The translations under genes were made by a program, and so were the position numbers. Positions 19,835 to 32,218 of a DNA stretch of 64,000 nt are shown here, in pieces. How positions within the stretch are numbered: the stretch's first letter is position 1; every line of letters starts with the position of its first letter. The DNA comes from Aculops lycopersici (Eukaryota > Arthropoda > Arachnida > Trombidiformes > Eriophyidae), in NCBI GenBank assembly GCA_015350385.1, contig WNKI01000002.1, forward strand, positions 4,498,370 to 4,562,369. Reading direction: 5' to 3'. Under the pieces are notes generated by a model. That model ran no database searches. It worked only from the letters and a program-made list of their open reading frames with translations, and was not told the DNA's origin.

Positions 19835-22800
19835 TTTGCAAAAGTATCAATCATTGCTCTTGCTACTTTTGTTTCGTTTGCTTCTTTTTCTCTTTGCCCT
19901 CTCTCTCTCTCTCTCTCTTTCACTAAGCTGACTCATCCTACTAGATTCGTTCTGTAATCTATTAGGTTCGCGGCTCCAAGGATAAAAATAATCATCCAGA
20001 TGAACTACTAATCACGTCGAGGAGAATCACTAACAAGCAACATTATAAGCCGAGTGGCATGTCAGATGGGTGAAGGCTGTTAATCGACAGTCACTTTTCA
20101 TTGGGCCTTTAGTTTGTTTTGCAACCACCTGACTCAGGTCACTGACTGACTGCCTGCCCACTACAAGAGTTATTTCAATGATGCACTAAACCTCCTTCTC
20201 CATGAGTTAAATGAACTGACACATAACCTGCTAAACGTTTTCTAATTGATTAGTCTGTCTCGATTATTTCTCTTTTGGGGTCACGAAGGCGTCGCTGTGG
20301 CTACCCGTTAGAAGTGAGTTAGACTCGAGACGTTAGGTGGCGTTGGTCGGATATAACCACAACCATCAGCACCTAGCGCCATGTGATACTGGTGTGCATA
20401 CATACAAATACATCAGTATATCGCTCCCGTTTTGCCGCTCGCTGTGCCCTAGAAAATTGGCAATCACGAAGCTAGGGTCCATCTGTCTGTCTCTCTCTCT
20501 CTCTCTCTTTCCCTTACTTTCGAAGCGAATCAAGAGACGAGCGGTAGTTTTGCAAGATTTGTTTACCCTCAACCTCTTGTTGTTGTTGTTCAACTCAAGC
20601 TTTCGTTTGATGATATTAGTCCGCCTCCATAGATGCTACTGCATCGCGGTAGTTGTTGTCTATCTCTTTCACTTTCTTTGTGCGTGTTATACCACAACTA
20701 GTGATGGTGGTGTTTGGTTGAGTCGAAGCACATGAGCCAAAGCTGTGGCCACCAATGAGTTAGTTAAAGCAGGGGGTCATTAGACTGCAAGCGTGTAATT
20801 GAGAGCCAGGGGGTCTGGCTTCAATCTCGCGATGAAAACCACCACCGCCAACGTTACCAACAACAACAGCAAAGCAACTAAGTCTAAAGGCAAGCAGTTG
20901 CTAGTTGCGATAAGATGCACACAGACCATTGAGGGAGTCCTAATTCTGTCCGTCAATCATATAAACTAAACTATACTAAACTTACAAGTCGCATCAAAAG
21001 TCCGCTCGCAATGCCGGAAGTGACAAACGCTCCTCCGCTCAATGGATGTCCTCGTCTCACTCGCTCGAGTTCTACTCTTTGATGCCCCGTGTTGCATGTC
21101 TCTCGATCTGGGCGACAAAACCCGCAATGCCGACAGTCACTGTGGCGCCACTGTGCGTTGGTTTTAGCTTCCAAAGCTTCCAATATGTCAGATTGAATTT
21201 ATATCTCCATGCGCGGAATTCAAACACGAGAAGGACAGATGTACACAAGAGCATATTCAGTCGGGAAGTTAGAGTTGCTATCGTCGTCGCCGTTGTCGTA
21301 GTTATTTCTGTGGCTAAAAATGAAGTTTCACCATGGAGATGCCGTATTTTCCAGTCCAACTTTGCGGTTTAGTGATGCAGAGCTTTCCAGTTAGCCAAAA
21401 TGGACATCCACCGTTATTGCCACCGATGCCCTGCGAAACAAAGCGGCCGGCATGACAACAGTCAAATCAACAACAACAACAATAACAGCAGCAACGACGA
21501 CGACGACAATAGAACCACAAGTTTTACTTCAACTTATATCATGACTATTGAGTTGAAATTTCCCTTGAACTTTGCCCCCTTCCTCCTCTTAGCTAGATTT
21601 GCACCCGTTTGTCGATATTTTCAACAGAAATCCGGTGCCGCAAAGATCTCGACCTTTGCTCAATCCTTCGAGAAAGTGCCTTCAAATTGCCAAGATCTTT
21701 GCTGGCCCCTACGTCACTACTAGTAGTTCCTTAGCTGCAGGTAGGTATCTGGTTGGGTAGATGGCAAGCTAGGTAGAGTGCCGAAGGGCCAGTGACGTTA
21801 AATGATCTACCGGAAATCAATTTTGCCCCTTGTGGATCTCTAGTAAGAGAAGCATTGTTTGTTGGCCCATAAAGGTAGGCGCCATTACTTGGAACGAGCG
21901 ATCGAGAGAAGTGATCTCTGTCTCAGGTAAATTCTCACTACTTCACTTACCAGGATCTCTGCTAGTGCTGCCGAATATCGGAATCACGCGAGAGGCATGA
22001 CAAGCATTGTTAGAGCAACCACCTTGCGGAAGCCACGAGAGTCCATTGTATCTGCAAGCAGCAATCTCACCCTCGGATCGTCCATCGGTTAGCGTCTTGG
22101 CTTTTCTTGGACCACCGCTATTGCTACCATTGAAGCCTTGAAAATTTTGCTGACGGAAAAACCGGAAAGCGGAAGCTGCTATATGTTGCAGAGGAACTAG
22201 AGGTTTGGCATGTTTGCCGAGACTCCCGAAAGTCTAGAGAGGCTACGAGTCAATGTTGAAGATTGCGCGATGCTCGAGATGAGCATCGAGCACACTAGAA
22301 AGTAAACAAGAGCGAGGGAGAGGAAACTCGGAGGTCGTGGCATTGAAAGAAACTCGATCCTCGAGGTTGGCGCCTAGTTTCTCGTCGAATTTAGCGCTGT
22401 CTAACCAGCGATGACCTTAACTCCATCGATCGCCATCCGTAGTATGGAGCATATCGATATCACTGCACTGATCCAATCCAATTGTGTGCCTCACGCGGGC
22501 AAAACTCGTGGTTACTGACTGCCCATCAAATAGGCTCAAGCCGGAATTTAGGTCATGCGGCTATGGGTGGCCTTCTACGTGATTTTTTGGCCCGTTTGTG
22601 GCGGTGACGACGACGAGGTTGGTGGTGGCCCAGAAATCTAGATGCAAACACCGGCGCAAATTGCTGCGACCAAACTTGTCGACAGACCCAGACCGACTTG
22701 CTAAAGTTAGTTTGTTGGCCACGTCGTTTAAAGGGATCAAATCGGCTGAGTTTCCGCGTGGGATTTGATGTCGTTTTGTCCATCTGAGAACAAAAAGCAT

Positions 22801-25800
22801 CGATTGATTCTGAGGGATAGAGAGGGAATACTCTGAGCGAACCTAAACAAAACGTTGATTGAATGCACACTTCTCTCCGACTCAGTCGAGAAGAAAAGCT
22901 AGTTAGCTTGCCAATAGAGGTTGGTGAGCTAGCTAGCCAGCTATCGATGCGAAAGTTAATCTCTTGTCTGGATCACACTCTCGATCGGAACTCGATAGTT
23001 GTCTAGTTTTGCAAGTAGAACATCACTGTTAAAGTGCTCTTTCCACTTCCTGTTTGTCCTTGTTGTAATCCTCTTTCTTTATTTAGGATTCTTCTAATAG
23101 TAGTTTTTAATTCTCAGATACTCAAAATAGTCACACTCAACTTAACAAAATCCAAACGGGTTTTCTGTTGGCCCCTTCTCACGGATTTGTACATTCTAGA
23201 CTAATAGCTAGCGGTTATTTAGCGGAAAGCTAGCTGGCCAATGATGTTGACATCTCCGTTTCCGGTGCATAATTGAATCATACTAGTAAACGAATATATC
23301 CGAGTCCATTGGATGCTGACGTAATGCTTAAATTCAAGGCTCGTCCTATTGGCGGCAATGATTTCGATTGAGTTAGTAGGCTGATAGGCAGAGGTAGTGG
23401 CGGTGATAGTAGTGGTGGCAGTAGTAGTAGTAGTCGATATACCAACCGGGAGACCCTCATGTCGATCCCGAACTGACCCGCCCACCAGTTAATCAGTTGG
23501 CCACCACCCACCTGGATGTACATGGGTGGACTAAGTTGCGCAATCGATTTCCGCCTGCATCCGGCCAAGAGAAAGAGCGCTGAGAGAAGATGGAACTCAT
23601 GGGAGACAAGGTTTGGCAAAATGAGAGCTGGTTTATTGGAACATCAATACAACTGCGAGATACAGTTGTATTTCTAAGTTGTTGTGTGCCGCATAGGGGG
23701 TACCCATTTGAGGATGCAGGTTAGCCGCCAATACGATGGCCATCATCTCACTTGACACTGACATTGAACGGTCCATGTAACACGAGTCGCGCGGCGTGTA
23801 ATCTCGTGTCCAATGGCGCAACCACCAACATACAAACATTTATTCGATAACAGGTAGTAGTCGATCAATCGATGGACTACGGTGTGGCCAAGTGGTTGTG
23901 AAATTCTATTTGATCGGAGGGAAAACAAACTGATTGATTCTAGTCGTTGGATCTTGTTTGCTCTTTATCTCCCTCTCCTTCCACCCGGCCGATTTCTTTT
24001 TTTAAAGTTCAGCCAGGTCCCTCTCTCTCTAGCCTAACTAGCTAGCCAGGTATCCAACTAACCGGTGGTTCTGTCGTGCCACCGCCGATTACCAAACTGC
24101 CTGCCTACTCAATGCTAACCTTGATCCACCAGCGAAGGACGCCGGTTATTTGATTCCAAGTGGCGAGTAGGTTTGTTTATGTTCTATCTCCCCCTCTAGT
24201 CTTGTCGTCACAAACGGGCATCGCTACTTATTGTTGGGCTCCCCTCCCAAAACACGAAGCGCACGGCTCGCGTCACGTGACCTCTGCGGCTCCAGGAGTT
24301 TGCAAATATTAATGCGCTCTGCCAGTTTTCCCTCGGGTCCAGTTATCAAGTGCAAGGGCCTGCTGATGTTCCCTTATCGTCTCAACAACGCCCAGCGGAA
24401 AGCTCAACTCTTTCATACCGCCGCCACGGTTAATACTATTGCTGCTACTGCTACTGATGCCTCAGCTACCATGACCAAAAGGAAGTGGTGAACTTGAACT
24501 TCGTCGTTGCGCTTTGGGTCGTTGAGTTGAGTTACCACTCTGCTAGCTTCGAATGTCCAGATGATTCGATCGACGAAACGAGCAAATCGAGTTAACTTGG
24601 CTCGCTCATTTATCTATCCAGCTTTTGGTGAGCTAGCTAGCCAACTGCCAAGCTAGCTTGCTAAAAGCAGCTATAGCCAAAGGTCTTGGCCGGCGATCTC
24701 GCTACCACTTCGTAAAGTTGTGCGCGCGTTAGAGGATAAATTAAGCGCATGCGTGAGTCTTAACTCGATTTACCATCCTACCATTTGTCTTCGAGGCACT
24801 AGCGAGAGTTTAGTTCCGGTTCGGCAGGATCTCTCACGTTCGTGCTGTGCTGACCAATGCTCAATTTCAACCAACGACAAGAGCTCTTTGGGCTGCTAGT
24901 GTGTGAGTAAGTGTATGTCAAAAAGATGATGATGGAGATGGTGATGGTGAGCAATGATTTGATCAACTTCTCCGTCAAACAAGCATTGTCAATGGGAGAG
25001 AGAGAGAGAGAAAGTAACTGAACACAAAGACACGGACATCGAGTTAAAATCATGCGAAGGTTGCAAAATCTGGTTAGACTAATGAATTATTCAAGCAAAA
25101 GAGAGACGAGACCGAAACAATCGTCACGTTGTTGGTGGTGGTGAAAAACAAGAAAAAGAAGGAAGAAACGTAAACAATAGGCCGGTGGACTGAAGCAAAT
25201 TAGCGGCCACAAAGCCAAATCGACGCAACATTAATGACGGAAGTTTATATTGAACGACAGGTGAGTTCTTTTTGTGCGTTTGCGCGTTCAACAACTAAAC
25301 GCGCTCGTTAACCTGCAAGTTTGCGTATGCACATGCAAGTTTATTTTGCGTAGCCAAAATTCAAGGCTAGCCAATGGTGGTATCATTGTCATTATTATTA
25401 TTATTATTGTTGTTGTTGTTGTTATAGTGGAGTTAACCTCATTCACCAGAGAGCAACACCAACGAAAACAATTAGCGCCGCAACGTATTTATAATGTCTC
25501 CCACCCACCGGCTGACTAGCTTGCCGAAAACTGGCTTCTGATCTAGAATTTACGCAACAGACGAGCTCAATGATGACAGCAATCTAACGGTAACTAGACC
25601 GAAGCGACCATTTGTCACGTAGTTTCGGTTATTGTTGTTACTGTTGCTGCCGTTGAGGGAATTCAACCCGATTGCTTGCAAACTCAACTCGTCGTTATTT
25701 GTCTATCTGTTTAACTTACGTTGGCCTCCTTACTAACAACCACTAAAAGTTGTCGATCTCTGTTACCTGGTAGCGTGAGGCGCTTGAAAGAAATTTAGCG

Positions 25801-25908
25801 GAATAAGTAGCCTAATTAGTATAGTGAGACTTTGCGTCTAGACTGAAGTTGAAGGCTCGATGTGAAAATCTATCCAAAATCTAGGATGTAGATGGGAAAC
25901 AAGACAAA

Positions 25909-28900
25909 ATGATGATTTCGCCCACCACTCACCTGTGGCGACTTATCGAGGAGTTTGGCGGACGTGGTCGAGACGGTGGCACCGGAAGTGGATCCACCAG
26001 GCACCTGCGCCATAGCAATAGCATAGGTCACAATCGACAAGATGAAGATAATTATCTAGGAATGAATGAAAATCGAGCTGCAAATTCAACAATGAGAAAT
26101 TCACCAGTCAATCTTTTACTCAAACTATTGGACAAAACTTACCTGTCGCTCCCCATTATTGATTGTCAAAGTGTGGAGCGAATTGGGATTGGAGCAGATG
26201 ATAATCATATTAATAATAACAACCCCGACAATGAAAGGCTTGGTGGTCAAGCTGACGCTTGTCGAATTGATTGGTCCGGGGCCAAGTTGGTTGCCGAGGC
26301 AAAAGACTTATATATTACGAGATCAACTACAACGCCGAGCACGATAAGTGATCAGCCAGCTCAGGGTTATGCTCTAGCTGCTGGTTTGCCGTCTGGCGGT
26401 AATCTTGTGACTAGTTTACACTCAAAAGGACGTGAAATCTTGTTGTCAAAGTTGGATAATTTAAACCTGAGATCCTTCGCTGCTAATGCGACCGCTTTCG
26501 GCGATCATTTTAGTCAACAATTTCAAAGTAATAACAATAATGATAGAGATGACTTCCTGATAGGCCGAGAGAGTAATTATTTCAACTCGATCAATCAGGA
26601 TGCGACTGGGCAGCCGGAAGTGATGAGCTGCGGTGGTGGCGGCGATGGAAACAATCCGTTTGACTTCAAGCTCTCGTTTCCTCTAGATTTCAATGCAACT
26701 AAATACATGTACGTGGCCACGAGCTCAACAATGTCCACTGGCGGAATATTGATGAACTTGTTCCTATTGCTCATATTGATATTTGGTGCCAGGCAAACGT
26801 GTAATTCAATTAGCAGAAGTAGCAATAGTACCAGCAGAACCAACCCCCTATTGATACAACTAACTTTAACTGGACTTATATTAGCTTGTTACGTTTTAAC
26901 GGATGACATAAGACTACTCAATCAGCATGATATTGGTCAAGTGCAAAGATTCAATAGACTCAATCCCATTGGTTTGGAAGATGGACAAGGAGTGACGTTA
27001 TGCAATATTCTAGCCGAATCTCCCTCAACACTATCGACTTTTCTCCCGCCAACTCCGTTCGATCTCACTGGAAGACCATGGGACTCAATCAATGGGCTAG
27101 ATGGTCGTGGGACGAGTTGTGGTTATGCCAAAAACCCATCGGATTTGGACGAGGTGGTTGTGATTTTAACATATAGTGAAAAATATTTAGACAATGAAGC
27201 TAAAGATAAAGTGAGGAAACATGATGAAGGAGAGGTAACTGACACTAGTGTTGGCAAGATAATGATTGAGTCAAATGACGTAGCCCCCAGATACATTTTT
27301 GACCTTACTCGCAAGATGGCGTCCTTAAGGTTAACTGTTTCAAGTTGCAAGCGGAAGTCGGCAGAAGTAGACGAGGAGAACTCTCCCGAGTTATCCGACA
27401 GGAAGAGGGATGATTTTAACTTCAAGTTAGAAAAATCAAATGGCAAAATCAATTCAACTGAACCCATTAGTGACTCGAACACATTTAGTTTGAAATTTGG
27501 CCACCTGCTACCGCTAATAATGAATCTAATCGCCTCGGTTCACATTTGGACAGTGGCCGCACTCGCCTACGATAGGTACTGTGCCGTCGCAAATCCCTTG
27601 CAATATTTACGCTCCATCTACACCGCGAGGATTAGATTATTTTTCATTGTTTTGTGGACAGTCTCAATTCTATTACATCTAGTCTTGCCGCTGGCAGTTA
27701 AATCCAACTACCATTTACCAATTCGCCAAAATGTTACCTCACTTCCGTCTGTTTGGTCGCCAAACGATACAACAACCACGCCAATCACAATACCAAAGAC
27801 ATGCTATACAAACAAAGCTGATAATTTAGCGTGGCAAACTCTATTGTTTGCCGAGGGTGACCAGCAGCAACAAACTGAGATTTGCCACTATCGCGTGTTC
27901 AAAGCATTAGGTGGTTTGCCAGCAACCATCTCAATGATGTCACCAAGTTTACCAAGAACCAATAGCCGCGAGGAGGTTGCTACTGCTGCTGCTACAGCCG
28001 AAAGGAATCCAAATCAATTGGCCATGATGCTGGCGGATTGGTCGACAAGGTCAATGGTGTTGACCAACGAGCCGAAAGTTGCAGGACAATTCACAGGTGA
28101 CAATGATTCCCAAGAGGAGGGTAAAATTTGTGTTATATTATTGCTGGCCAGCTCGTCGATTGGATTCATTATCATCATTTTGGCCCCCCTACTGTTAATA
28201 ACCATTTGCAATGTTAGCATCTATAGCATTGTCAAGGTCCACGAGCGACGCCTGTCCACTAGTTCCGGTAGTAACATGGGCATTTCATCAACTCACTTGA
28301 ATGCTCATGGTTGCTGCGGCGGAGGCGGAACCGGCGGCAGCACAACCGGAAGTGTGTCCAATGCAGACCATTTTGGACAGAACCACCACCACCACCATAA
28401 CAATCACCATCAATTTAAGCGAGACACTTGCGATGACAAGAGCGATTGCGAGTCGATTTCCTCCGTCCTCATTAACCGAGTGTTGAGAATTGGATTGCGT
28501 CAGCAGAACAAGAGGCGCCACTATTTGACTAGAATGGATTCGGGAAGTGAGCTGATTGGTGATGAAAGGTTTAAAAAAGTCACATACCAAGGGGACGATG
28601 TGCCCTTGAATAAGTCAGACCAAATAGTGAATAGATCGAAACGCCTTGTGGCTCGCCAAGACTCAAAACAGTTGATTGCAAAGCTTGGATTTTCGTGTGA
28701 TGACGACATGGATGTCCAAGATGCTAGTGGTTCCGCAAAATCTGATTTGATTGATTCGAAATCGGGTTCGTCAAGTGGACAGGGCAAAGATTCGACTGGA
28801 AATAACAATCTTTCGCATCACATCGACCCGCCAGTCAAACCGAAAGCACCCTTATTTCGACACCAGCGGCTCAAGAGAAAGAATTCGGATCAAAAGCTCA

Positions 28901-31900
28901 CCTTTGCACTGGTCCGCAAGGATTCTGAAAGCTCGCAAACAGACAACTCATGTGGACAGTGCGGACTCGACGGTTGTGATATCGACTCGCCTCATGTGGT
29001 GACAAACGATCGCTATGATTCCATGAGCATTATCAATCAACTCAAGATGGCCGGTCTCTCGTTTGCAGGTGTGGCCATTCATGAGTTAGCATCTAGCAAT
29101 AGCTCAAATTATGGCACAGAGTGTAGCCATAATCACGTGACAAATCACAACACGAGCACTGGCAACCAGCGGATACTACAAAAGTCCAGCTCTTGCTCAT
29201 TGGGTAACATCTACACAAATCACCACAACTCGTCGCCAGTGACCAATGGCAACAACAATTACTCTCATTCAGTTGGTGGCGATGGCCATCATCAAGCCAA
29301 TAACTTTAAATCTAATCTAGAAACTCAATCGGTTGGTTATCAACCAGCGAGAAAGTCGTACGTTACAAATCTAAGTAACGGAGGTTACAGCAACAATTCC
29401 AAGTACTCGACTCAATTGATAGATGCGGAAAATGGTTGCACTAATAACACGACCTCTCAGCCACAAAACCAACCACCGGTTACCTGTGACTCGCACCTGT
29501 ACCATCACTTGCAAGCCACCCAGCGCTTACCCTTCTCAATCGGAACCAAGTCGGCTGCATTCAACGTAGTTATTTGGCTCATATTGACCATGCTAATCTT
29601 GAGTATGCCACACTATTTAATCGTAACCATAAGTCAATTTGTGTGGTCCTGGTCTAGTCAAGACCGTTGCTCGCTAGGTTTGGATTTGGAGACTAGTTTT
29701 TGGACTGATTTTATTGTTCAAACTTTAGCTTCATCTGGTCAAACGCAAATTGCAAATAACATAACAACAAAACTAAATCCAGAACAAGATAACGCCTCGG
29801 TGCTTCAAATGGGATCCGTTTGGTTGTCTTGCATATGCAGGATACTTTTCATTACCATGATACCACTGAATGGTTGGCTATATGGAATTAGATCAAGATC
29901 TTTGAGAGTTAGCATTAGACTAGTGCTCAAGAGATACATTAGTCGTCGTCAGGCTTCCATTGAGATAAACCAGCGCCAGAGGTCCATTTCGTCGGTGAAG
30001 TCACGGGACTCATCTTATATCAACTTTCAAACTTGCTACAACCACATCTCTGGCTTACACAAGAATTGCTACTACCACAACCATCGCTGCCAACTACAAC
30101 AACAGCAACAACTATCTGCGAGTTCTGGCTTCTCACCATCAAGGTTATTTAGGCGCTGCTTAAGTTATAACGCAATTAAAAGTGATCATTGTCAATCATC
30201 CTCCCAGATGGCCTCCCAGGTGAGCAGCAACAATAGTAGCAGGTTGCACCTGAACAATATAGCTTCGTTTTCCTCTAACCACCGCGAGCCACAGGGAACC
30301 CACTACAGTTCACCGAATGAGCCAGACACAACCACGATGGCCGCGAAGGTAGGCAGCGTCAGCTTGTGTACGAACTCCAATGGATCCAAGCAACGATTTG
30401 CATCGAACACCATCAGATACATTCCGGGAGATTCAAAAATCCACCGAGACTCGGACACCAACTCGGTTGAGTCCTCGCCTAAAGAGAGTCTCCCATGTGC
30501 CACCTCATCGACAAACTCGAGCCAAGCGCCATCTTTAGCAAGCAGTCATCGATCTCTAGTTGCCAATGCTCTGCCCTCAAGAAATTACAACAGCAACCAA
30601 CAGCAACCACAAAGACCCAACAGCATAAATTTGGGGGTAGATTCGAAGACGAGGAAAAACAAACTCTGGAGCCTATCGAGCTCGTTCAGCAGCCATCCAA
30701 AGTCACATTCGTGCACTCCAAACGAGCAATCAAAGAATAACCTTTATCATGATCAACAGCCACCCACTTTGAGAGATCAAAACCATCGGATTGCTCACTC
30801 CGATCAGAATATTTTAATGGGCGAACAGTACAATAATATGACCAACTCGACCCAACTTAGCCGGAAACGATCGAACTCTTGCTCGAATTACCCCAAGATT
30901 GTGGTTAGCAAGATGAAAAATTTAATCGATGGACAAGCCAGTGATAGTACTAATGATAAAGTTGTGTCATTATCGCATTTAGATAACAATGACAATGACA
31001 AGTCAGCTGCTGATCCACTAATAAATTCGGATGCCCGTGTGATGGATTCTGCGGCCAGTGAGTTCAAGTTTCTGATTACAAGTATTGACCATGAATCAGA
31101 TGATTTGCATTATAACCAAACAAAAAGTGGCCCTGGCTCATTGGAAATGAGCTCGGTAGTGTACAGTTGCAACAACAATTCAACTGACACCTGTCAAGCG
31201 TGCCACACTGAGCTGCTGGTGGACCCGAGGCATCAGCAGCCTCAAAGCGGAAGTGGGTCAATTTTGGATTGGTGCAAGTCGCTCAAGCATCAGGTGACCC
31301 GAATGCTAGTCAATGCATCGATTGGCTTTATTGCAGGCAATATGATTAGCTCGGATTTGTCTCGAAAGGCTTCGGATCAGCAATCGAAGAGCTCAAGTGA
31401 GGCAACAGATTTAACTGGCTGTTGCAATTTGGATGGAAGAGTGGCCGACCTAATGGATACTCCGCACCACGACCAATGTCACGTTGCTCTCCTACGAAAG
31501 AGTAGCCTCGACAGTTATTACAACGGAATGTGGTGCTCGAATCTCCGAAGCGGAAGTGGAGGTGAAGGAAATGGTAGTAGCAGTGGTGGTGGGTCATGTA
31601 GATTCGCTTGCTCGACCGGTGCGCTTCAGAAGGCAACTAAAAAGCTGCGCAACTCGCTAACGATGACAAACGTGAGCCAATCAAACTACTCGTGCACCTG
31701 CCAGCACAATTCAAGTCAACAACCAAACCAACGACACCATCGTGGACACAACCATAACCACAACCGTAATCATCACCATAATCATCGTGCTTGTGATGAT
31801 GTCCATCAGTCAAACTCGTCGATCAATTCAACTTCTCTTGCTGATCAGCAACAGAAATCCAGCGCAAGTAGTCACCTGAAGCCGCCAAACTTTTTGAAGT

Positions 31901-32217
31901 TAATCTTCGACTCCGACGTACATCCAGCTTTGTACTCTAGCTCATCGGCATTGAGTCCAATCAAGGAATGCTCCTCGAATCATTCTTACGCTTCGTCGCA
32001 ATCATCGCTAAGCAATGCTATGAACAGTAGTGGTGCTAATAATCGGACTTCGCCACTTGGACCGCAACAGAGACACCTGTCAATGAATGATCTTGTTGGC
32101 ACGAGAACCACCAAAGTTGAGCTGAGTAACGGTAAGAGAAACGAATTGAATGATGAAATTAAATCTAATGATCTACAAACTGTTTCCCCTAGTATAGTTA
32201 GTGTTAAAGAAAAATAA
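25909..32217 (+). CDS. Orphan class A (rhodopsin-like) GPCR, giant form, 2102 aa
   Basis: A single 6.3-kb open frame from ATG 25909 to TAA 32215-32217. Seven hydrophobic segments are visible: about 268-293, 312-333, 530-553, 574-597, 740-765, 1217-1242 and 1301-1323. The DRY motif (555-557, followed by CAVANPLQYL) marks a class A receptor. The NPxxY position in TM7 reads NGWLY (1321-1325), with Gly for Pro. Three regions are greatly enlarged: a 265-aa extracellular N terminus without a clear signal peptide, an about 190-aa insert between TM2 and TM3 where a short loop is normal, and an about 440-aa third intracellular loop. The C-tail of about 775 aa is Ser/Asn/His-rich. Most class A GPCRs are 350-600 aa. 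The TM3-TM4 part resembles amine-type and related orphan receptors; the ligand is unknown. No closer family is claimed. An AATAAA overlaps the stop codon. Confidence 0.85.
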   Translation: MMISPTTHLWRLIEEFGGRGRDGGTGSGSTRHLRHSNSIGHNRQDEDNYLGMNENRAANSTMRNSPVNLLLKLLDKTYLSLPIIDCQSVERIGIGADDNHINNNNPDNERLGGQADACRIDWSGAKLVAEAKDLYITRSTTTPSTISDQPAQGYALAAGLPSGGNLVTSLHSKGREILLSKLDNLNLRSFAANATAFGDHFSQQFQSNNNNDRDDFLIGRESNYFNSINQDATGQPEVMSCGGGGDGNNPFDFKLSFPLDFNATKYMYVATSSTMSTGGILMNLFLLLILIFGARQTCNSISRSSNSTSRTNPLLIQLTLTGLILACYVLTDDIRLLNQHDIGQVQRFNRLNPIGLEDGQGVTLCNILAESPSTLSTFLPPTPFDLTGRPWDSINGLDGRGTSCGYAKNPSDLDEVVVILTYSEKYLDNEAKDKVRKHDEGEVTDTSVGKIMIESNDVAPRYIFDLTRKMASLRLTVSSCKRKSAEVDEENSPELSDRKRDDFNFKLEKSNGKINSTEPISDSNTFSLKFGHLLPLIMNLIASVHIWTVAALAYDRYCAVANPLQYLRSIYTARIRLFFIVLWTVSILLHLVLPLAVKSNYHLPIRQNVTSLPSVWSPNDTTTTPITIPKTCYTNKADNLAWQTLLFAEGDQQQQTEICHYRVFKALGGLPATISMMSPSLPRTNSREEVATAAATAERNPNQLAMMLADWSTRSMVLTNEPKVAGQFTGDNDSQEEGKICVILLLASSSIGFIIIILAPLLLITICNVSIYSIVKVHERRLSTSSGSNMGISSTHLNAHGCCGGGGTGGSTTGSVSNADHFGQNHHHHHNNHHQFKRDTCDDKSDCESISSVLINRVLRIGLRQQNKRRHYLTRMDSGSELIGDERFKKVTYQGDDVPLNKSDQIVNRSKRLVARQDSKQLIAKLGFSCDDDMDVQDASGSAKSDLIDSKSGSSSGQGKDSTGNNNLSHHIDPPVKPKAPLFRHQRLKRKNSDQKLTFALVRKDSESSQTDNSCGQCGLDGCDIDSPHVVTNDRYDSMSIINQLKMAGLSFAGVAIHELASSNSSNYGTECSHNHVTNHNTSTGNQRILQKSSSCSLGNIYTNHHNSSPVTNGNNNYSHSVGGDGHHQANNFKSNLETQSVGYQPARKSYVTNLSNGGYSNNSKYSTQLIDAENGCTNNTTSQPQNQPPVTCDSHLYHHLQATQRLPFSIGTKSAAFNVVIWLILTMLILSMPHYLIVTISQFVWSWSSQDRCSLGLDLETSFWTDFIVQTLASSGQTQIANNITTKLNPEQDNASVLQMGSVWLSCICRILFITMIPLNGWLYGIRSRSLRVSIRLVLKRYISRRQASIEINQRQRSISSVKSRDSSYINFQTCYNHISGLHKNCYYHNHRCQLQQQQQLSASSGFSPSRLFRRCLSYNAIKSDHCQSSSQMASQVSSNNSSRLHLNNIASFSSNHREPQGTHYSSPNEPDTTTMAAKVGSVSLCTNSNGSKQRFASNTIRYIPGDSKIHRDSDTNSVESSPKESLPCATSSTNSSQAPSLASSHRSLVANALPSRNYNSNQQQPQRPNSINLGVDSKTRKNKLWSLSSSFSSHPKSHSCTPNEQSKNNLYHDQQPPTLRDQNHRIAHSDQNILMGEQYNNMTNSTQLSRKRSNSCSNYPKIVVSKMKNLIDGQASDSTNDKVVSLSHLDNNDNDKSAADPLINSDARVMDSAASEFKFLITSIDHESDDLHYNQTKSGPGSLEMSSVVYSCNNNSTDTCQACHTELLVDPRHQQPQSGSGSILDWCKSLKHQVTRMLVNASIGFIAGNMISSDLSRKASDQQSKSSSEATDLTGCCNLDGRVADLMDTPHHDQCHVALLRKSSLDSYYNGMWCSNLRSGSGGEGNGSSSGGGSCRFACSTGALQKATKKLRNSLTMTNVSQSNYSCTCQHNSSQQPNQRHHRGHNHNHNRNHHHNHRACDDVHQSNSSINSTSLADQQQKSSASSHLKPPNFLKLIFDSDVHPALYSSSSALSPIKECSSNHSYASSQSSLSNAMNSSGANNRTSPLGPQQRHLSMNDLVGTRTTKVELSNGKRNELNDEIKSNDLQTVSPSIVSVKEK

Positions 32218-32218
32218 A
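32213..32218 (+). terminator. AATAAA overlapping the GPCR stop codon
   Basis: The hexamer 32213-32218 includes the TAA stop at 32215-32217. No other canonical signal was noticed in the next few hundred bases. If it is used, the 3' UTR would be about 10-30 nt long. Confidence 0.45.

Larger units (their letters stand above)
16770..25908. other. 9-kb gene desert between Lst2 and the GPCR
   Basis: No coding exon could be supported; the open frames are short and overlap in both strands. The interval must hold the Lst2 promoter on its left and probably the promoter and non-coding 5' exons of the GPCR on its right. A strong donor CAG/GTGAGT sits at 25258-25265 and possible acceptors precede 25909. 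GA/CT repeats lie at 17405-17443, 18921-18944, 19899-19918 and 20490-20508, and a GC-capped hairpin at 19797-19834. The sequence is of ordinary complexity otherwise, so enhancers are plausible but not shown. Confidence 0.6.
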
